64,000 nucleotides of DNA. Origin: Sphingopyxis granuli NBRC 100800 (GTDB taxonomy: Bacteria; Pseudomonadota; Alphaproteobacteria; Sphingomonadales; Sphingomonadaceae). Numbering within the stretch: the first letter of the stretch is position 1; every line of letters starts with the position of its first letter. The stretch spans positions 1 to 64,000 of the forward strand of contig NZ_BCUA01000003.1 in NCBI RefSeq assembly GCF_001591045.1, read 5' to 3'. The translations under genes were made by a program, and so were the position numbers. This document shows, piece by piece, positions 1 through 8,038 of this stretch. The notes below the pieces were generated by a model that made no database searches, was not told where the DNA came from, and was given only the letters and a program-made list of their open reading frames with translations.

Positions 1-1
1 T

Positions 2-1777
2 GTGATCGACTATCTCGCCAAGAGCTTTCCTGTTCGCCTGATGGCGGTGTTCATGGACGAAAACGGCAATCCTCGCTCCGAGCCCATGAGTGACGAGCAA
101 GGCGCTCCCGTGTTGTGCCGCTCTGCGCTTGCAGCGCGCGACCGGATGATCGAAAAGCTCTGCGCCTTGCCGCCGATTGCCACCGCGCTTGATGCCATCA
201 TCGAACGCTTCGGCGTCGACCAGGTGGCGGAGGTGACCGGTCGGACGCGCCGGCTTATCATCGGCCGCGATGGTCGTCAGAAGCTGCAATCCCGGTCGCC
301 GCGTGCCAACGTCGCTGAAACGCAGGCATTCATGGCCGGTGCCAAGCGGATCCTGGTGTTTTCCGACGCCGGGGGAACGGGGCGCAGCTATCATGCCGAT
401 CTGGCGGCGAAGAACCAGGCCCGCCGCGTCCATTTTCTGCTCGAGCCGGGCTGGCGGGCCGACGCCGCAATCCAGGGGCTTGGCCGGACCAATCGCACCA
501 ACCAGGCATCGGCCCCGCTGTTCAGGCCCGTTACGACCGACGTGCGCGGCGAACGCCGCTTCATCTCGACGATCGCGCGCCGACTGGACAGTCTTGGCGC
601 TCTGACGCGCGGGCAGCGCCAGACCGGCGGCCAGAACCTGTTCGATCCGGCCGACAATCTCGAAAGCATCTACGCGAAGGAGGCGCTCCATCGCTGGTTC
701 GGCCTGTTGTTCACGGGAAAGCTCGAAGCGGTCAGTCTCGGGCGTTTTCAGGAGCTGACGGGCCTGAGGGTCGAGGCACCCGATGGTTCAATGGTCGATG
801 ACCTGCCGTCGATCCAGCGCTGGCTCAATCGCATCCTTGCGCTTCCCATAGCCCTACAGAACGCGATCTTTGACGAGTTTATGGGGCTGGTCGAAGCGCG
901 CATCGATGCCGCGCGGCAGGCTGGCACACTCGATCTCGGCCTTGAGACTATCGCGGTCGAGGACTTCACGGTGCTGTCGGACATGTTGCTGCGCACCGAT
1001 CCGGCATCTGGCGCAACCACCCATCTGCTGGAACTGGAAATTGCCAGAGCCTTGAAGCCGCTCACGCTCAAGCGGCTCGAGGAGCTTCATGGCTTTGCGG
1101 GGCAGCGGCAGCGGCTTGTTCGAAACGCCCGCTCAGGTCGGGTCGCCCTGCTTGTGCCCGCTCGCAGCATTCTCGCTGACGACGGCAGCCGCATTGCTCG
1201 CTTCGAATTGCTGCGTCCGCTCAAGCGCAGTCACATCACCGAGGATCAGCTCACTGAGAGCAGTTGGGAGGATATCTCCATAGATGCCTTCCGCGATGCA
1301 TGGGTTGTCGAGGTCGAGGAAGCTCGGACCAGTCATAAGCGTGAACGCCTCTATCTTGCCACGGGCCTTCTGCTGCCAGTCTGGGACAAGCTCCCGTCTG
1401 ATTTCGTGAGGGTGAACCGCATATCGGCAGCGGATGGTCGTTCGCTCCTCGGCCGCGAGGTTCCGGCCCATTGCGTGCTGGATCTCTGCCGGGCGCTGGG
1501 TCTCGAGCGCGAGCAGACGCTGTCCGCCGATGACATTGTCCAGACCGTCCTGGCAAATGGCCGGGCCATGGAATTGGCCGGCCGCGAAATGCTCATGGTC
1601 AAACGCAGCCTGGTCAATGGCTCACAGCGACTTGAACTCACCGGATGGAGTGTTGCTCGGCTCGACTGGTACAAGGCGCAAGGCTGCTTTACCGAGATCA
1701 TCCGCTATCAGACCCGGCTCTTCGTGCCGATCGAAGGCGCAGCGAGCGTGATTGCCAGACTGGCATCATCGGCATAG
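2..1777 (+). CDS. Strawberry-notch family helicase, C-terminal part (5' cut by window edge)
   Basis: The open frame enters from the left edge, so the visible 591 residues are only the C-terminal portion; the GTG at base 2 is not taken as the real start. Residues 121-133 (SDAGGTGRSYHAD) and 159-168 (GLGRTNRTNQ) are hallmark segments of the strawberry-notch helicase C domain, an SF2 helicase motif V/VI region. Bacterial members are very large plasmid or phage proteins, often with an N-terminal methyltransferase-like and helicase core, which would lie upstream of this window. The role is inferred to be ATP-dependent nucleic-acid remodelling; no substrate is known. The stop at 1777 lies 52 bases before the antitoxin start, with an operator-like repeat between them. 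Family call firm, function uncertain. Confidence 0.85.
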   Translation: MIDYLAKSFPVRLMAVFMDENGNPRSEPMSDEQGAPVLCRSALAARDRMIEKLCALPPIATALDAIIERFGVDQVAEVTGRTRRLIIGRDGRQKLQSRSPRANVAETQAFMAGAKRILVFSDAGGTGRSYHADLAAKNQARRVHFLLEPGWRADAAIQGLGRTNRTNQASAPLFRPVTTDVRGERRFISTIARRLDSLGALTRGQRQTGGQNLFDPADNLESIYAKEALHRWFGLLFTGKLEAVSLGRFQELTGLRVEAPDGSMVDDLPSIQRWLNRILALPIALQNAIFDEFMGLVEARIDAARQAGTLDLGLETIAVEDFTVLSDMLLRTDPASGATTHLLELEIARALKPLTLKRLEELHGFAGQRQRLVRNARSGRVALLVPARSILADDGSRIARFELLRPLKRSHITEDQLTESSWEDISIDAFRDAWVVEVEEARTSHKRERLYLATGLLLPVWDKLPSDFVRVNRISAADGRSLLGREVPAHCVLDLCRALGLEREQTLSADDIVQTVLANGRAMELAGREMLMVKRSLVNGSQRLELTGWSVARLDWYKAQGCFTEIIRYQTRLFVPIEGAASVIARLASSA

Positions 1778-1787
1778 CCCTTGCCAA

Positions 1788-1831
1788 ATGGCATTATTTA
1801 GAATATATGATGCCATATGGAGAAATGCCAT
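1788..1831 (+). promoter_or_regulatory. Candidate autoregulatory operator of the Xre-RES module
   Basis: Three copies of one heptamer flank the antitoxin start: ATGGCAT at 1788-1794, its complement ATGCCAT at 1810-1816, and ATGCCAT again at 1825-1831, the last overlapping the start codon. The spacer between the first two is AT-rich (a TATTTAGAATAT-like stretch) and could hold the -10 box. Xre-RES antitoxins are known to repress their own promoters through inverted repeats. The assignment here is inferred from position and symmetry. Confidence 0.5.
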
Positions 1832-2243
1832 GCTGGCTCTGCAACCCGTTGATACTGCCGTTACCGCCTTCCGGCCCGATCCGATTACCCAGGACGAGGC
1901 CGCTGCCATGTTCCGGGCGGTCCTCAATCTGTTCGGCAAATGGGAGCTGACCGACGAGCAGGCGGCAACGCTGCTTGACATGCCAGTGCGCTCCTATCGC
2001 CGATGGAAGGCAGAAGGACCCGGGCGTATTTCGCGCGACGGGCGTGCGCGTCTCTCCAACCTCATGGGCATCCACAAGGCGCTCCGGATCATTTTTTCCG
2101 AGGCGACCCGTGGTTACGCGTGGATCAGGGTGGCGAATGAGGCTTTCGCGGGCTCCAGCGCGCTCGACCTGATGCTCGGGGGCGAACTCACCGACATCAT
2201 GCGGGTGCGTCGCTACCTCGACGCCGAACGTGGTGGCTGGTGA
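1830..2243 (+). CDS. Xre-type antitoxin with DUF2384 (MbcA/ParS/Xre) toxin-binding domain
   Basis: This 137-residue protein has a helix-turn-helix-like segment in its middle (LLDMPVRSYRRWK, about residues 49-61). The C-terminal DUF2384 half ends in the usual NEAF...LMLGGELTDIMRVRRYLD pattern. It should neutralise the RES toxin encoded immediately downstream and repress the operon. The start at 1830 (MLALQP) was chosen because it follows the operator repeats; earlier in-frame starts would run into the previous gene. Its stop codon TGA overlaps the GTG start of the toxin (GTGA), so translation is coupled. The Xre-RES pairing makes this call secure. Confidence 0.88.
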   Translation: MLALQPVDTAVTAFRPDPITQDEAAAMFRAVLNLFGKWELTDEQAATLLDMPVRSYRRWKAEGPGRISRDGRARLSNLMGIHKALRIIFSEATRGYAWIRVANEAFAGSSALDLMLGGELTDIMRVRRYLDAERGGW

Positions 2244-2968
2244 GCGGAGCGGCAGATATCCCCGTTTCTCGAGTTGAGTGGAAGGGCGCTGTCAGGATCA
2301 TCCGCAGTGCCTTTCCACCGATCGACCTGTTCGAGGATATCGCTGACCCTGCCGACTGGCCGCTGCTGATCTCGGCAGAGCAGAAGACCAATCCCCGCAT
2401 CATGGCGACAATTGGCAATCTCGACCTCGTTCCGGTTGACCGCCGCGTCGGCGGCAACGGGGCCTCTTACCTCATGGCGCCATTCACCCACGTCAGCACG
2501 GACCGGCCGAGCCGCTTTACCGATGGCAGCTACGGCGTGCTCTACGTGGGCGACCGGTTCGAGACCGCGCTGTTCGAGACGATCCACCACCACGCCCGCT
2601 TCATGGCACGGACAAAGGAAGCGCCTGGCTGGACCTCGCAATTCCGGGAGATTGTCATGGCGGTCGATGCAGACCTTCATGATCTCAGAGATGTAGAACC
2701 CGCGCCGGCGCTGGATCCTGAAAGTTACGCAGCATCCCAAGCTCTGGCTGCGATTCTCAGGGGCGCGGAATCCGACGGCATTCTCTACCCGAGCATGCGG
2801 CATTCTGGTGGGGAGTGCGTCGCCCTCTTCTACCCGGACTGCGCGTCAAACCCCTTGCAGGGACGGCACCTCGATTATCACTGGGATGGCCAGCGCGTTG
2901 ATCTGGTCCGTGATGCCGGATCGGGCGCTGTCTTCCGGATTGTCGATTTGCCGCCCGATCCCGTCTGA
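2240..2968 (+). CDS. RES-domain toxin (NAD+-degrading)
   Basis: This 242-residue protein carries the RES domain. Visible signatures are the VGDRFETALFET segment near residues 103-114 and the C-terminal YPSMRHSGGEC segment, which match the conserved Arg-Glu-Ser regions that name the family. Characterised RES toxins act as NAD+ phosphorylases or glycohydrolases and arrest growth by depleting NAD+; that activity is inferred here. It starts at GTG 2240, overlapping the antitoxin stop. The pair may stabilise the mobile element or act in abortive infection. It is somewhat longer than the compact RES toxins. Confidence 0.88.
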   Translation: MSGAADIPVSRVEWKGAVRIIRSAFPPIDLFEDIADPADWPLLISAEQKTNPRIMATIGNLDLVPVDRRVGGNGASYLMAPFTHVSTDRPSRFTDGSYGVLYVGDRFETALFETIHHHARFMARTKEAPGWTSQFREIVMAVDADLHDLRDVEPAPALDPESYAASQALAAILRGAESDGILYPSMRHSGGECVALFYPDCASNPLQGRHLDYHWDGQRVDLVRDAGSGAVFRIVDLPPDPV

Positions 2969-3033
2969 CGGCATGAGTTGGGCTTCCGGCCGAGTGCTGT
3001 AAGATCTCCAAGCACAGTTTCCGGGCAGCAGTC

Positions 3034-3546
3034 TCAAATCTGCGAACCAGCCTTCACGAGTTCGTCGAGGGCCTTGTCCGGCGAAACCGGGCCCTTGTAC
3101 AGCGGGCTACATGGTGTCTCCGCTAGCTTGGCGGAAATCGCCAGAAGGTCGTCATCATCACCCTTTTCATAGGCATAGGCGGCCAGCCAGAACTCGGCTT
3201 GTCGAACGAACTCATTGAGGATGCCCACGACGCTCCGGTTCGCAGTTTTCGAGTACTGGACCTTGTCCATCCGCCAGACTTCCTGGGCAATGAATTCGCT
3301 TGGGACGCTATGCTCCTTCAGAACCAGCGCCAATTGTGCGGGGAATCTTCGAGCAAGCGTGGCCGCCGGGGCCAGCGGCATAAGCACGGGAAGCAGCGTG
3401 CGTTCCGAAACCAGCAAAGCCACTTGCGGCTTCCAGAACAGGACGGTGGCATACCAGTTGCCCAGCGCGGTGTCGATTTGTCCTGGCTCAGCGATCTCGG
3501 GCTTGATCCGATCTAGCAGCTTCTTGGTGCAGTGGAGGTGGAACAT
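3034..3546 (-). CDS. DUF6933-like protein
   Basis: This 170-residue protein lies on the opposite strand to its neighbours. Its N-terminus (MFHLHCTKKLLDRI) followed by LGNWYATVLFW and SERTLLPVLMPLAP matches my recollection of the DUF6933 pattern, in which an HCT(Q/K)KLL start is followed by a WYA strand and a TLLPV strand. No catalytic motif is evident and no function is known. It sits alone between the Xre-RES module and the Hachiman genes, with no recognisable partner. The start at 3546 has only a weak ribosome-binding site. The family call rests on memory of the profile rather than a search. Confidence 0.6.
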   Translation of the reverse strand: MFHLHCTKKLLDRIKPEIAEPGQIDTALGNWYATVLFWKPQVALLVSERTLLPVLMPLAPAATLARRFPAQLALVLKEHSVPSEFIAQEVWRMDKVQYSKTANRSVVGILNEFVRQAEFWLAAYAYEKGDDDDLLAISAKLAETPCSPLYKGPVSPDKALDELVKAGSQI

Positions 3547-3796
3547 GGCTGTGTAGGATAGTAATCGCTGTCAAGCGCGTCCACTGACGCACTCGATCTC
3601 GCCGCGGTAATGGCAATGACCGATTCAGAATCAGTTGTTCCAAGGCCTGTACCAGAACGGCTGCTCATGCAGAAACTTGCTCTTCGCGCTTCATTGAGCA
3701 AACTGGCAGCAGTGCGTCCCATGGCCTAGTTTTAACTTATCTGGACGTCTTCCCTTCAGCACCCTACGATCATCCAGTCTTCCTTTTACGAATTGG
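3547..3796. other. Intergenic stretch upstream of the Hachiman genes
   Basis: This 250-base stretch carries no convincing gene. It must hold the promoters for the divergent DUF6933-like gene and for hamA, but no clear -35/-10 pair stands out. A short open stretch (39 codons, ATG 3610 to TAG 3729) could be the tail of a decayed gene; it is not annotated as coding. Confidence 0.4.
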
Positions 3797-4771
3797 GTGG
3801 ACGAGCCAATGGGGGGCCATCTGTCGCAGCTGACTGAAACCGATCTTATCTCGATCTTGACCGGCAATCCGGAAGCCATCGACGTTCACCTCACACTGGT
3901 CGAACGCGACATCTCGATCGATGGCCACAAGGTAAAAGTCCACTGTCATTGCCTGACAGTTGACGGAAATGGTCGTGTCCAGCTCCAACGACTTGCCGAG
4001 TTCATGCGCAATGCAGTTGTCGACTACGCCATCCCTCGCTCGAAGGTTGCAGATGCAAAGATCCGCGACCAGAAATTTAACAGCACCGAAGCCATCGCTG
4101 AGCTTGTCGAGCGCGCCAAGCGGTCGTTTACCGACATCGCAAAGACCGGCGAGGGCGGCGAGATGCTGCTATTCCTTCTGGCGGAACGATTCCTTCAGCT
4201 ACCTCAGATTCTTTGTAAGATGGATCTGAAGACAGACAGCCGGATGCACTATCACGGCGCAGACGGGGTTTATGCCGGTGTGACGTCGAGCGGAACACTC
4301 AAGCTCTATTGGGGCGAGTCGAAAGTCTACAAAAGCGCGGACTCAGCCATCCATGACTGCCTCGCCTCGCTGGCGCCCTTTCTTATCGAGCCAGAGCATG
4401 AAGGGGCCGAACGCGAACGTGACCTCATGCTGCTGAGCGATAAGGCCGATCTCACCGATCCGGCCCTAACCGACGCGCTCCGGCGCTACTTCGATCGATC
4501 CTCGGTATTGTCTACACGGGTTCAATACTGCGGGATCGCCTTGGTCGGCTTCGACGCGCCGTTTTATCCGGCGGATAATGTGCAGGCGGTCGCCGACGAA
4601 ATTGTTGCTGCGTCGCTCGATGCGCTGACGGGCTGGCGGGACAAGATCGGCGCCCGTCTTTTGGCTGAAAAGCTGAGCGACATGGAAATCCAGTTGTTCT
4701 GCATACCGCTCCCGTCCGCGGAGGGTTTCCGCGCAGCGTTCCTCAAATCGATGGGACTGAAAGGCGAATGA
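3797..4771 (+). CDS. hamA: HamA, nuclease effector of a Hachiman defence system (DUF1837)
   Basis: This 324-residue protein fits the DUF1837/HamA family. A PD-(D/E)XK-like active site is visible: Asp156 in HGADG (153-157), then Glu174 and Lys176 in WGESK (172-176), with Glu122 in a GGE turn ahead of them. In Hachiman systems HamA is held inactive by the HamB helicase and released to cleave DNA when phage DNA damage or intermediates are sensed; that mechanism is from the family, not from this sequence. The GTG at 3797 is the first start; ATG 3809 is an alternative, and neither has a strong Shine-Dalgarno sequence. The stop overlaps the hamB start by ATGA, as expected for a stoichiometric complex. 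Confidence 0.87.
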   Translation: MDEPMGGHLSQLTETDLISILTGNPEAIDVHLTLVERDISIDGHKVKVHCHCLTVDGNGRVQLQRLAEFMRNAVVDYAIPRSKVADAKIRDQKFNSTEAIAELVERAKRSFTDIAKTGEGGEMLLFLLAERFLQLPQILCKMDLKTDSRMHYHGADGVYAGVTSSGTLKLYWGESKVYKSADSAIHDCLASLAPFLIEPEHEGAERERDLMLLSDKADLTDPALTDALRRYFDRSSVLSTRVQYCGIALVGFDAPFYPADNVQAVADEIVAASLDALTGWRDKIGARLLAEKLSDMEIQLFCIPLPSAEGFRAAFLKSMGLKGE

Positions 4772-7377
4772 GTCTAGCAGACCTACAATCCTGGCTGCGC
4801 GACGAGGGAATACGTGACGACCTAGATGCCATCACCTGGATGACGGTTCGCACTGAACTCGACAATCTGTTGCCTGAGGCGAATGAGGTGGTGATCGATT
4901 GGTCGCGCCTATTGCTGGCCGGAAGCATCCTTGCGCGCTCGGCCGAGCGCTTTGACCAAGAGACCGCGTTGCGGATTGCAACCGCCGCTCTTTCCTTGAG
5001 CAAAGATCAGGCAATCTGCGACGCCGGGGCGGTCCTGCTCGGAAAATTATCAAACTTTCGCGCCGTCACGCTTGCCCGTCAGCGGAACTTGTTAGCAGAA
5101 GATCTTGAAGGGCGGTTGGGGGTCGCGCTTCGGCTGGAAGCACAGCGGCGCGAGATGGAGCGCTCAATTCTTGTCGAGTCGAGCGGTGCATGGCTTCAAG
5201 TCAACGACTTCCAGCAGCGCTTTTGGAATAATGCAAAGGGGCAGAACTGGCTCTCGGCGTCCGCGCCCACCGCATCGGGAAAAACCTTTCTCGTGCTCCA
5301 ATGGCTAGTTGACCAGATGGCCGTGGGCAGTGCGGGTATTGCCATTTACCTCGCGCCGACACGAGCCTTGGTGTCCGAAATCGAATCGAACATCGCCAGG
5401 ATCCTTGGCAAAAACGACTCAATCGAAGTCTCGTCGCTTCCATTGCGTGAGAAATTTGATTCTGCGCGAAGCGGCGATCGGAGGCTGATCCTGGTCTTCA
5501 CGCAGGAACGGATGCACCTTCTTGCAAACATCCTGGGAGACGACTTCAACGTCGACCTCGTCATTGTCGACGAAGCCCACAAGATCGGAGACAATCAGCG
5601 CGGCGTCATTCTTCAAGATGCAATCGAGCGTGCGACACGCGCCAATCCCAAGCTGAAGATTGTCTTCATCAGTCCGGCAACACAAAATCCCGAAGAACTG
5701 CTAACCGACGCCCCTCCGGAAATCGAGACTGTGGCGGTGGACAGTGACGCGCCTACGGTGCTGCAAAACGTAATCGTTGCTGACCAGGTCCCCCGAAAAC
5801 CGAAACTTTGGCACTTGGCGGCCCGGCAAGGAGAGGCCCTTCTTCCGATTGGAACCCTCGAGCTACCCAGCAAGCCAGACGGGTTGCGCAAGCGTCTCGC
5901 ATTCATCGCCGCTGCGATCGGCCAGCGTGGAGGCACCCTTGTCTATGCCAATGGGGCAGGGGAGTCCGAGGAGGTTGCCGATTTGATCAGTCAGCTGCTT
6001 CCTGCGACGGTCGATATCGACCCAGAACTCGCAGCTTTAGCGGATTTGGCACGCAAAGGCGTGCATCCCCATTTTCGGCTCGCGCCCCTCGTTGAACGTG
6101 GTGTCGCCTTTCACTTCGGCAACATGCCATCACTTATCCGACTGGAGATCGAACGCCTCTTTCGTGCGGGCAAGATCCGGTTCCTAGTCTGCACATCGAC
6201 CCTGATTGAAGGCGTCAATTTATCCTGCCGCACCATCGTCCTCCGCGGTCCGCGCAAGGGCATGGGTCATCCGATGGAGCCGCACGACTTCTGGAACCTG
6301 GCCGGCCGTGCTGGCCGTTGGGGTGATGAGTTTCAGGGTAACATTATCTGTATCAATCCGCAGGACAAAGCAGCGTGGCCGACCGGCGTACCCCAACGCG
6401 CCAGATACCCAATCAAGCGCGAAACCGACGCTGTGCTGGAACTTGGGGACGAATTGGTCGACTATCTCGACCACCGCGATACGCCCGATCTGGCGTCACT
6501 TGGACCATCTGATCAATTCGAGCAGGTCGGCGCCTACCTTCTGACGACATACATGCGCATCGGATCGATCTCCGGGGCAAGTTTTGCGAAGCGGCACGAC
6601 GAAGCCTCGCTTGCGAGACTTGACCGCGTTTTGGGAGATCTGGCGTCCAAGATTGACATCGACGCTACGCTCGCGGCCCGCCACCCTGGTGTGAGCGCAA
6701 TGGGGCTACAGCGACTTCTGGAGACTTTCCGCTCCTATTCCGGCGATGTGGAAAATCTGCTGCCGGCTGATGTCGCCAGCGTGGACAGCTTCGATCGCTT
6801 CGTTGCGATCATGGGAAGGATCCACACCCATCTTTTTCCCGCATTCGGCCCTGAGAATGTGAACCGCCGCTACGCAGTCATCGTTGTAAATTGGTTGCGA
6901 GGCCTTTCACTTGCCACAATGATACGTCGTAATATCGAATGGCATCAAAGCGTCGGAAGGAGCTATCGGCTACCTGCCCTCATTCGCGACACAATGGATC
7001 TCGTTGAACAGATCGCGCGCTTCAAGGCTCCCAAATTCTTCTCAGCTTATATGGATGTGCTTCATATGCACCTGCGCGAGATCGGCCGCGACGATCTGAT
7101 CGAGCATGATCTCGATATCGGAACACAGCTGGAATTCGGCGTCTCGTCGCGAACTCTGTTGTCGCTCATGGAACTCGGGCTTTCCCGCATGAGCGCGGTC
7201 GCACTTTACGAAAAGATCGCGCGGGATGATCTCAGCAAAGACGATTGTCTAGTTTGGGTCGCTGAACGCCGCGATCAGCTCGAAGCTATGGATATCCCGC
7301 TGATCATCGTTCGGGAACTGCGCGAGCGTCTGATACCCCTAGATGACCATGGGGCAGCGGTCGGAGAGCAGACCTAG
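4768..7377 (+). CDS. hamB: HamB, superfamily 2 helicase of a Hachiman defence system
   Basis: This 869-residue SF2 helicase has Walker A PTASGKT at residues 167-173, DEAH at 268-271, a CTSTLIEGVNL motif IV/V-like segment and motif VI AGRAGR at 512-517. A long helical C-terminal half follows, typical of Ski2-like/HamB proteins. The N-terminal 150 residues are helical and probably dock HamA. HamB is the ATP-dependent DNA-scanning sensor that restrains HamA. The gene starts in a four-base ATGA overlap with hamA. Length, motif order and the HamA partner together make the Hachiman assignment strong. Confidence 0.88.
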   Translation: MSLADLQSWLRDEGIRDDLDAITWMTVRTELDNLLPEANEVVIDWSRLLLAGSILARSAERFDQETALRIATAALSLSKDQAICDAGAVLLGKLSNFRAVTLARQRNLLAEDLEGRLGVALRLEAQRREMERSILVESSGAWLQVNDFQQRFWNNAKGQNWLSASAPTASGKTFLVLQWLVDQMAVGSAGIAIYLAPTRALVSEIESNIARILGKNDSIEVSSLPLREKFDSARSGDRRLILVFTQERMHLLANILGDDFNVDLVIVDEAHKIGDNQRGVILQDAIERATRANPKLKIVFISPATQNPEELLTDAPPEIETVAVDSDAPTVLQNVIVADQVPRKPKLWHLAARQGEALLPIGTLELPSKPDGLRKRLAFIAAAIGQRGGTLVYANGAGESEEVADLISQLLPATVDIDPELAALADLARKGVHPHFRLAPLVERGVAFHFGNMPSLIRLEIERLFRAGKIRFLVCTSTLIEGVNLSCRTIVLRGPRKGMGHPMEPHDFWNLAGRAGRWGDEFQGNIICINPQDKAAWPTGVPQRARYPIKRETDAVLELGDELVDYLDHRDTPDLASLGPSDQFEQVGAYLLTTYMRIGSISGASFAKRHDEASLARLDRVLGDLASKIDIDATLAARHPGVSAMGLQRLLETFRSYSGDVENLLPADVASVDSFDRFVAIMGRIHTHLFPAFGPENVNRRYAVIVVNWLRGLSLATMIRRNIEWHQSVGRSYRLPALIRDTMDLVEQIARFKAPKFFSAYMDVLHMHLREIGRDDLIEHDLDIGTQLEFGVSSRTLLSLMELGLSRMSAVALYEKIARDDLSKDDCLVWVAERRDQLEAMDIPLIIVRELRERLIPLDDHGAAVGEQT

Positions 7378-7390
7378 GGGAGAAATATGG

Positions 7391-7687
7391 ATGCCCGCTA
7401 AGCCAATAGATCTCGGGCCGATGCACTTCGCGAAGCGAGGAGATGCTGTCGCCTATCTCAATGCTATGCTACACCGCTACGACTTGGGCGACAAGGTAAG
7501 CGCCAGCGATGCAGTCATTCTTCGCGCCGCCCTCGACCGGCATCCAGATGCCGGTGTGAAAATCGGCTGCGGCATAACGCATTTCAGTGTTCGCACGGCA
7601 GATTTCGGGACGCGCTGTTTTTGGCTGAATCGCCCGGACGGTACGACGGAGAAGTTCTCCCACACTGCGTGTGTCTACGGAACCTAG
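7391..7687 (+). CDS. DCL-family (DUF3223) small protein
   Basis: This 98-residue protein has the DUF3223 pattern: a FAKRGDAVAYLNAML helix, a DAVILRAALDRHPD segment, the KIGCGITHFSV strand and a closing CFWLNRPDGTTEKFS segment. The family is named after the plant DCL protein, linked to rRNA maturation; bacterial members are of unknown function. ATG 7391 was chosen because GGGGAGA at 7377-7383 gives it a good ribosome-binding site, whereas the upstream in-frame start lies inside hamB. It follows hamB by 13 bases and is probably co-transcribed, which makes it a possible accessory component of this Hachiman locus. Confidence 0.72.
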   Translation: MPAKPIDLGPMHFAKRGDAVAYLNAMLHRYDLGDKVSASDAVILRAALDRHPDAGVKIGCGITHFSVRTADFGTRCFWLNRPDGTTEKFSHTACVYGT

Positions 7688-8038
7688 GTGAGCGAATAAG
7701 CGCAACCTTGCTGACGGAGCCAATCAGCAAACACCAAATTTGCACTCCGCATTCTCGCCTCTGATACAGACGAAAGCTGACAGGCCGGTGACGGCCCAAC
7801 TTCTGCCTTTCTGCGATGTCGGTTGGGCAACCGCTGAATGCCGGCTGCTGGCAGACTCTGCCGTTCGACCTATCGCTCTGCAACGGAAGCAAAGTCCCTA
7901 ATCATTGCCACTCGTCATTGTCCGTGACTGCTGAGAGATCTGCGGCGATCGCGATAGAGGGGAGGGGGCTTTGCCCTGATTGAGCCAGCTGGGCGTCGAT
8001 GGTCGATGCGCCAGGCTCAAAATCAGGAGTGCTGTCCC
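7688..8038. other. Gene-free leader upstream of the ParB-like gene
   Basis: No coding potential is seen in these 351 bases. The segment contains a 14-base near-palindrome CGGTTGGGCAACCG around 7821-7834. At its end is a stem in which CCTGATTGAGCC (7975-7986) can pair with GGCTCA plus ATCAGG (8014-8019 and 8022-8027). The second arm contains the first part of the Shine-Dalgarno AGGAG (8025-8029), so the hairpin could hide the ribosome-binding site of the next gene. Confidence 0.45.

Noticed and set aside
3610-3729. 39-codon open stretch between the DUF6933-like gene and hamA
   Set aside because: No ribosome-binding site and no recognisable sequence; it may be a gene remnant, but coding cannot be supported.
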